The position numbers and the translations under genes are program-made. A stretch of DNA of 64,000 bases, from assembly GCA_047967505.1 (NCBI GenBank), contig CM106538.1. One strand, 5' to 3'. The notes beneath the pieces are model-generated. The model was not told where the DNA came from and did no database searches. It was given only the letters and a program-made list of their open reading frames with translations. Source of the stretch: Dipteris shenzhenensis (taxonomy: Eukaryota; Polypodiophyta; Polypodiopsida; Gleicheniales). This document shows, piece after piece, positions 60,060-64,000 of this stretch (positions are counted from its first letter, which is position 1; each line of letters begins with the position of its first letter).

Positions 60060-60668
60060 TGTGCCACATTTACTATATTTTCAACAAGGTGAAAATTTCA
60101 TTAGGTGTGCCAAAGGAGCTGTGACAACCTAACGCTTAGTTAACACAACCCTTAAATCCCCCCTAAGGTTGTCCTTGTATCCTTTCGAATTCCCATAACA
60201 AGGCCATGTCAAAAAGTTGTCCCCTGTGTGTGAAAGGGACTCGTTAAAAACAAGGCGAACATCCATTCTATGGGTCATTCTATGGGTCCTGAGTCCTAAC
60301 CCTCTTTCTAAATTCTCCTGTCGAGTAGCTTGCGTCCCTGCTGCGGACTCTGAACGCCTCGACTACTTCACCTGCCAATGTCCTCATTTGGTCCCAAAGC
60401 CTTGTGAGCTTGTTAGGATACTTCACCGATATTTTTCACCTGGACAAGGCCGGCGAATTGTGTTCTGTGTCCACATTGCTGGCCTATTCCGGAGTTTCTC
60501 TCATCATCTGAGGTCTGAGGATATTGCAGGAAAGCATGGAAACCGCCGGACGCAGTGTGATCGTGGCTCTGTGCCGCCGGCTGCTCGACCTTAATAGAAT
60601 GTCGCACCTTGTGTGAGGATGCAAGATCCCGTGTTCGGAGCTGCTGCAGGGGCTTGAGCTAGCCTAGG
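60060..60668. promoter_or_regulatory. Upstream region of the hexosaminidase gene
   Basis: GC content rises toward the gene. A 125-residue open frame at 60217-60594 has no recognised motif and may be 5' leader. No clear TATA box was identified. Confidence 0.35.
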
Positions 60669-61470
60669 ATGATGAGGATGAGGATGTTAAGGGCGTTATT
60701 AGTACTTCTGGCAATGGTCGCGCAGCCAAGCCAGGGGGACGTGTTCCTCTGGCCACAGCCCCGGTCCATCGTCTGGGGTTCAGGCCCGGCCATCCCCCTA
60801 GCTCCTTCGTTTTTCTTCCAAGTGCCGCAGCAGAGCAAGGAGCTCCGCCTCGCTAGTAGGAGGTTCCGTCGTCTCATCTTGAAGGAGAGATGGGTTCCGC
60901 TGCAAGTTCCCGTAGGCGGGGAGGAAAAGACATCGTCTGGTTACACGGAAGCGCTGCCGTATGTGACGGTGAAGGTGGCAAATCTGGAGGCGGACCTGCA
61001 ACAAGGGGTGGACGAGTCGTATACGATAGTGGTGCCGGAGGAAGGGGGGGAAGGGGCAATGGTGGAGGCGGAGACCGTATGGGGGGCGCTTTACGGGATG
61101 GAGACGTTCTCGCAGCTGGTGAGGAGGGAGAAGGGAGGGGGTGAGAAGCTTGTGGTGGAGCACGGAGTGAAGGTGGAGGATGCTCCTTTATATCCGTATC
61201 GAGGAGTGATGCTGGACACAGCTCGAAACTTCTATGCATTGCCTCATCTGCTGCGAACGGTGCGCGCCCTCGCCCACAACAAGCTCAACGTTTTGCACTT
61301 GCACCTCACAGACTCGCAGTCCTTCCCTTTGGTGCTCCCCTCCGAGCCCCAGCTCGCCCGCAAGGGCTCTTACGGCCCCCGCTTCGTCTACTCTGTTGCC
61401 GATATTCAACGCCTCGTTGCCTTTGCACGCTCTCATGGAGTGCGTATAGTTCCAGAGATCGACATGCCTG
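60669..61470 (+). CDS. Beta-N-acetylhexosaminidase, exon 1 (GH20)
   Basis: This exon encodes about 267 residues. Residues 1-22 (MMRMRMLRALLVLLAMVAQP core) form a signal peptide, so the enzyme enters the secretory pathway. The GH20 N-terminal domain follows (VFLWPQPRSIVWGSG, ESYTIVVPEE, VWGALYGMETFSQL). The catalytic barrel begins at about residue 177 (YRGVMLDTARNFY, NKLNVLHLHLTDSQSFPL) and the exon ends in VPEIDMP plus one base of a Gly codon. The enzyme removes terminal N-acetylglucosamine or N-acetylgalactosamine from glycans, including N-glycan trimming in plants. The start is the first ATG before the signal peptide. The two-exon start with a first exon reaching the EIDMPG motif resembles the plant HEXO2 class; this assignment is tentative. 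Confidence 0.92.
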
Positions 61471-62732
61471 GTAAGATTCACTCTTTTGTTTCGTTTCAAG
61501 GACTCTTGATAAGACGTATCAGGTCCTTTGTGATGTCAGATGGAGGACTTTTTTGTTGTATAAATGAACCGGTATTATTTATGACGTGTTTCAAAATTTA
61601 TTGGCCACGCCAATCCGTCCTGGTTGACTCCTGATTTCTCAATTTTCAAGAAATCCCATAATTAATTAACGGATTACATTGAAATTTGAATCTCAGAGTT
61701 CAGAGAAAACATTTTTCTCAACAAATCACAAAACTTGGGGTTTCAAATTTTGAAGGTTTTTCCTAAGAGTTTGCCGAGTTTTTACCTAAAATATAACTGA
61801 ACTGCCTGAAATTTTGTAGATTTTACAAAATTGAGAAAATAATTTTTACGGGTGAAAATGAAAATGTTGTAGGTTCATTGTATATAGTTTGGAGGTTTTC
61901 TCTGTACATTGAATTTGATTTGAGTCTAGAATTGGATCCTAGATGGCCACCAAGCTTGTAAGTTGTAGCCTAAAGTAATGACGGCCTCAAAGCTCATATT
62001 GAAGAGGCATGCCTAAGATACACCCCAAATGGAGTGGAGGATGAAAGGCATAGGGGGATACTTATAATTGAGCCTAGTAGCATACCCTCTTCTCCCCTTA
62101 AAACTGACTATAGGAGGTTTGCATATAATAGAGGAGGTGTGGGGTACCCCACGGCACTCCCCAAATTATCTTTACAAGGTGGTGCGGCTCGTTGTAGAGC
62201 AGCTTGAAGATATGCGATGGGGACTTGTCCCATTAAATGCAAAACCCCCTCGCGAAGCTTGTGTACAGGGGTATGGGGATGGCCTCTAACAAACCCATGA
62301 TAAACAATTGCTAGTTGCTACATGCCATTTCACAATTTGATTGCATTAGTAGAGTGCCTCCCATGTGACAATGTTACCACTCTCAACATCCCCTCTTGAC
62401 CTTAACCTATGTGCCACTTGCATTGTACCTCTCATTAGACCTCGATGGTCAAGAAGGTTGTGCACATGATTGCGCTTGTTAGGTTAAGAAGTAGATGAAA
62501 AATGTGGCTCATTTCGTGCTTCTTATTGCCTTGCCACTTGAAAGCCCTCTCGAGAGTTACCTCTAACCTTCAAAATGCACTACTTTTTTTTAAAAATTAC
62601 TTGTTTGCTTATTTGTAATATTTTTAAGCTCTAAGGTTCTCTCTATAATTTTTAAGTTCTTGGGTTCTCTCACATTCTCTTTTTGTATTGCTCATGAAAA
62701 CTAGTTTTGGGTGTACGAATATGAGAAAAAAC

Positions 62733-62962
62733 GAAAAGAAAGTTTATGTAATTTGACATGATAAATTTCTTGTGGAGTCCAAATTTTATGAAAAGAAATG
62801 GAAAATACAATGATTTGCTAGTGTTTCACACGATACATTTTTCTCAGGAAAAGAAAGTTTATGTAATTTGACATGATAAATTTCTTGTGGAGTCCAAATT
62901 TTATGAAAAGAAATGGAAAATACAATGATCTGCTAGTGTTTCACACAATACATTTTTCTCAA
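62733..62962. repeat. 115-bp tandem duplication in the intron
   Basis: Units start at 62733 and 62848 (GAAAAGAAAGTTTATGTAAT). They differ at only a few bases over the full length. Confidence 0.92.
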
Positions 62963-63286
62963 CAAATCGCAAACTGGATCTACCACTAACACCATCTTCC
63001 ACCTCAGAATGATACACAAGTGTGCCTTTTGAAGCCAACCCACCAAATCCTCCTCACCACAAGAGAATTTGGAAGGTTGTCCTTGAGAATTTGTAGATTA
63101 TTTCAGCAAAAAAAATGTGTGTGGAGATTTTATAAAATTGAAATAATATTTTTATAGGAAATAAAAACAACTGCAAAAATGATCCATGCAAAATTCAAGC
63201 GTCTTTCGTCTTCCCTCATGCAAAAATGATCCATCCTCTTTCTCTTTTCATGCTTCTCTCGGTTCTCTCAGTTTCTTGTCTGATGC

Positions 63287-63420
63287 AAAAAATGAAAGAA
63301 ATCGGCCCTGCAAGTGCTAAAAATGAGAGAAATCTGCCCTGTAAGTGCTAACAATGAGAGAAATCTGCCGTGTATATGTGCGAAAAATGAAAGAAATCTG
63401 CCGTGTGCGTGTGCGAACAG
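63287..63420. repeat. Minisatellite of about 30-33 bp abutting the splice acceptor
   Basis: Four units built on AAAATGAAAGAAATCTGCC(G/C)TGT run to the acceptor, with the final GTGCGAACAG supplying the AG. Confidence 0.85.
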
Positions 63421-64000
63421 GGCACAGTGGATCGTGGGGAGCGGCATATCCAGAGATCGTCACATGCCGGGACAAGTTCTGGTGGTATCCGGGAGGTCCG
63501 ACGATGGCGGTGGAACCAGCGCCGGGGCAATTAGATCCATTGAGGGAGGAGACGTACAAAGTGGTGAAGAACGTGGTGGACGATGTAGCAAGCGCATTCC
63601 CAGAGCTCTTGTTCCACGCAGGGGGTGACGAACTGCAGGCAGATTGTTGGCTCGACAATTCCGTCATTCGTTCCTACGTTAGCAATGGCGGCACTTTGGG
63701 TCAGCTCCTGCACAAGTTCGTCTCCACCACCCTCCCCTTCATCACTGCTCACAGTAAAACCGCCATCTACTGGGAGGATTCCTTGCTCAGCTCCACCATT
63801 AACATCAGCTTCGCATCCTTGCCTCCCTCCTCAACCATCTTGGAGACCTGGCAGAACGGCCCCCTCTCCACCAAACGCCTCACCTCTTCCGGTTACCGCA
63901 CCATCGTCGCTTCCTCTGACTTCTACTACCTCGATTGTGGGCGCGGTCGTTTCCTCGGCAACGACACTTTCGTCGACCAAATGCTCGACCCATCGCCCGG
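63421..64000 (+). CDS. Beta-N-acetylhexosaminidase, exon 2 (partial, runs off window)
   Basis: The exon continues the same protein for at least 193 residues: HSGSWGAAYPEIVTC, then LDPLREETYKVVKNVVDDVA and FPELLFHAGGDEL. The HxGGDE motif at 63615-63632 contains the catalytic Asp-Glu pair that stabilises the oxazolinium intermediate and donates a proton. Later motifs are TAIYWEDSLL, ILETWQNG (barrel Trp) and VASSDFYYLDCGRG. No stop before 64000. About 461 residues are visible; plant GH20 enzymes are usually about 530-580, so roughly 70-120 residues lie beyond the window. The frame is intact and codon usage is GC-rich, unlike the flanking repeats. Confidence 0.95.

Larger units (their letters stand above)
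61471..63420 (+). other. Hexosaminidase intron 1, 1950 bp
   Basis: The donor GTAAGA is at 61471 and the acceptor ACAG at 63417-63420. Joining gives MPGHSGSWG, the expected GH20 sequence, which fixes both sites. The intron contains a 115-bp tandem duplication (62733-62962) and a minisatellite up to the acceptor (63287-63420). ORFs inside it are not supported. Confidence 0.93.

Noticed and set aside
60798-61239. Minus-strand and other-frame ORFs over hexosaminidase exon 1
   Set aside because: Shadows of the GC-rich sense frame, which has full GH20 motifs.
62068-62289. ORF inside the hexosaminidase intron
   Set aside because: No motif, and the intron boundaries are fixed by protein continuity on both sides.

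Overview
The window is nuclear DNA of a land plant, with two host genes near its ends and about 57 kb of layered transposable elements, degenerate gene fragments and simple repeats between them. The plant assignment rests on an intronless F-box gene, a plant-type secretory beta-N-acetylhexosaminidase gene with canonical GT-AG splicing, and plant-type Ty1/copia, Ty3/gypsy chromovirus, hAT, CACTA and Helitron remnants. Long CT/GA microsatellites are unusually frequent. I cannot name the species. The high repeat load and a ParB-like/methyltransferase gene remnant make me lean to a large-genome, possibly non-flowering plant, but that is a guess.

Layout. 1-1.9 kb: edge of a minus-strand copia element and spacer. 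2.0-3.4 kb: F-box gene. 3.4-4.1 kb: short tandem duplication and a palindromic element. 4.5-6.8 kb: dead hAT transposase. 6.9-7.95 kb: 3' end of a gag-only LTR element. 8.3-11.6 kb: five-exon pseudogene joining a ParB-like domain to an N6-adenine-methyltransferase-like domain. 11.9-12.3 kb: microsatellites. 12.3-18.65 kb: an unclassified repeat element split by a full-length minus-strand copia. 18.65-20.6 kb: 5'-truncated copia. 21-22.6 kb: hAT fragment and CT arrays. 23.3-27.5 kb: Ty3/gypsy chromovirus. 28.5-30.1 kb: a second, complete copy of the unclassified element. 30.6-36.9 kb: fragments of gypsy and several copias. 37.8-40.4 kb: a complete gag-only LTR element with matching LTRs and target duplication. 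41.7-43.5 kb: Helitron Rep fragment. 43.6-45.8 kb: an array of near-identical palindromes, with a SET-like fragment inside. 47.4-48.9 kb: CT-centred repeat array. 49.8-53.9 kb: third gag-only element, interrupted by another copia. 54.7-55.6 kb: CACTA terminus. 59.1-60.1 kb: two tRNA-like (SINE-like) heads. 60.7-64 kb: hexosaminidase gene, cut by the window end.

The two host genes are independent of each other: one is a probable ubiquitin-ligase adaptor, the other a secreted or vacuolar glycosidase. The rest is a record of nested insertion. Three members of one gag-only LTR family lie here and presumably depend on a pol-bearing partner. The unclassified 1.55-kb element occurs twice. The most unusual object is the spliced ParB-like/methyltransferase pseudogene at 8.3-11.6 kb. 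All protein-family calls come from reading motifs by eye; no database search was possible.
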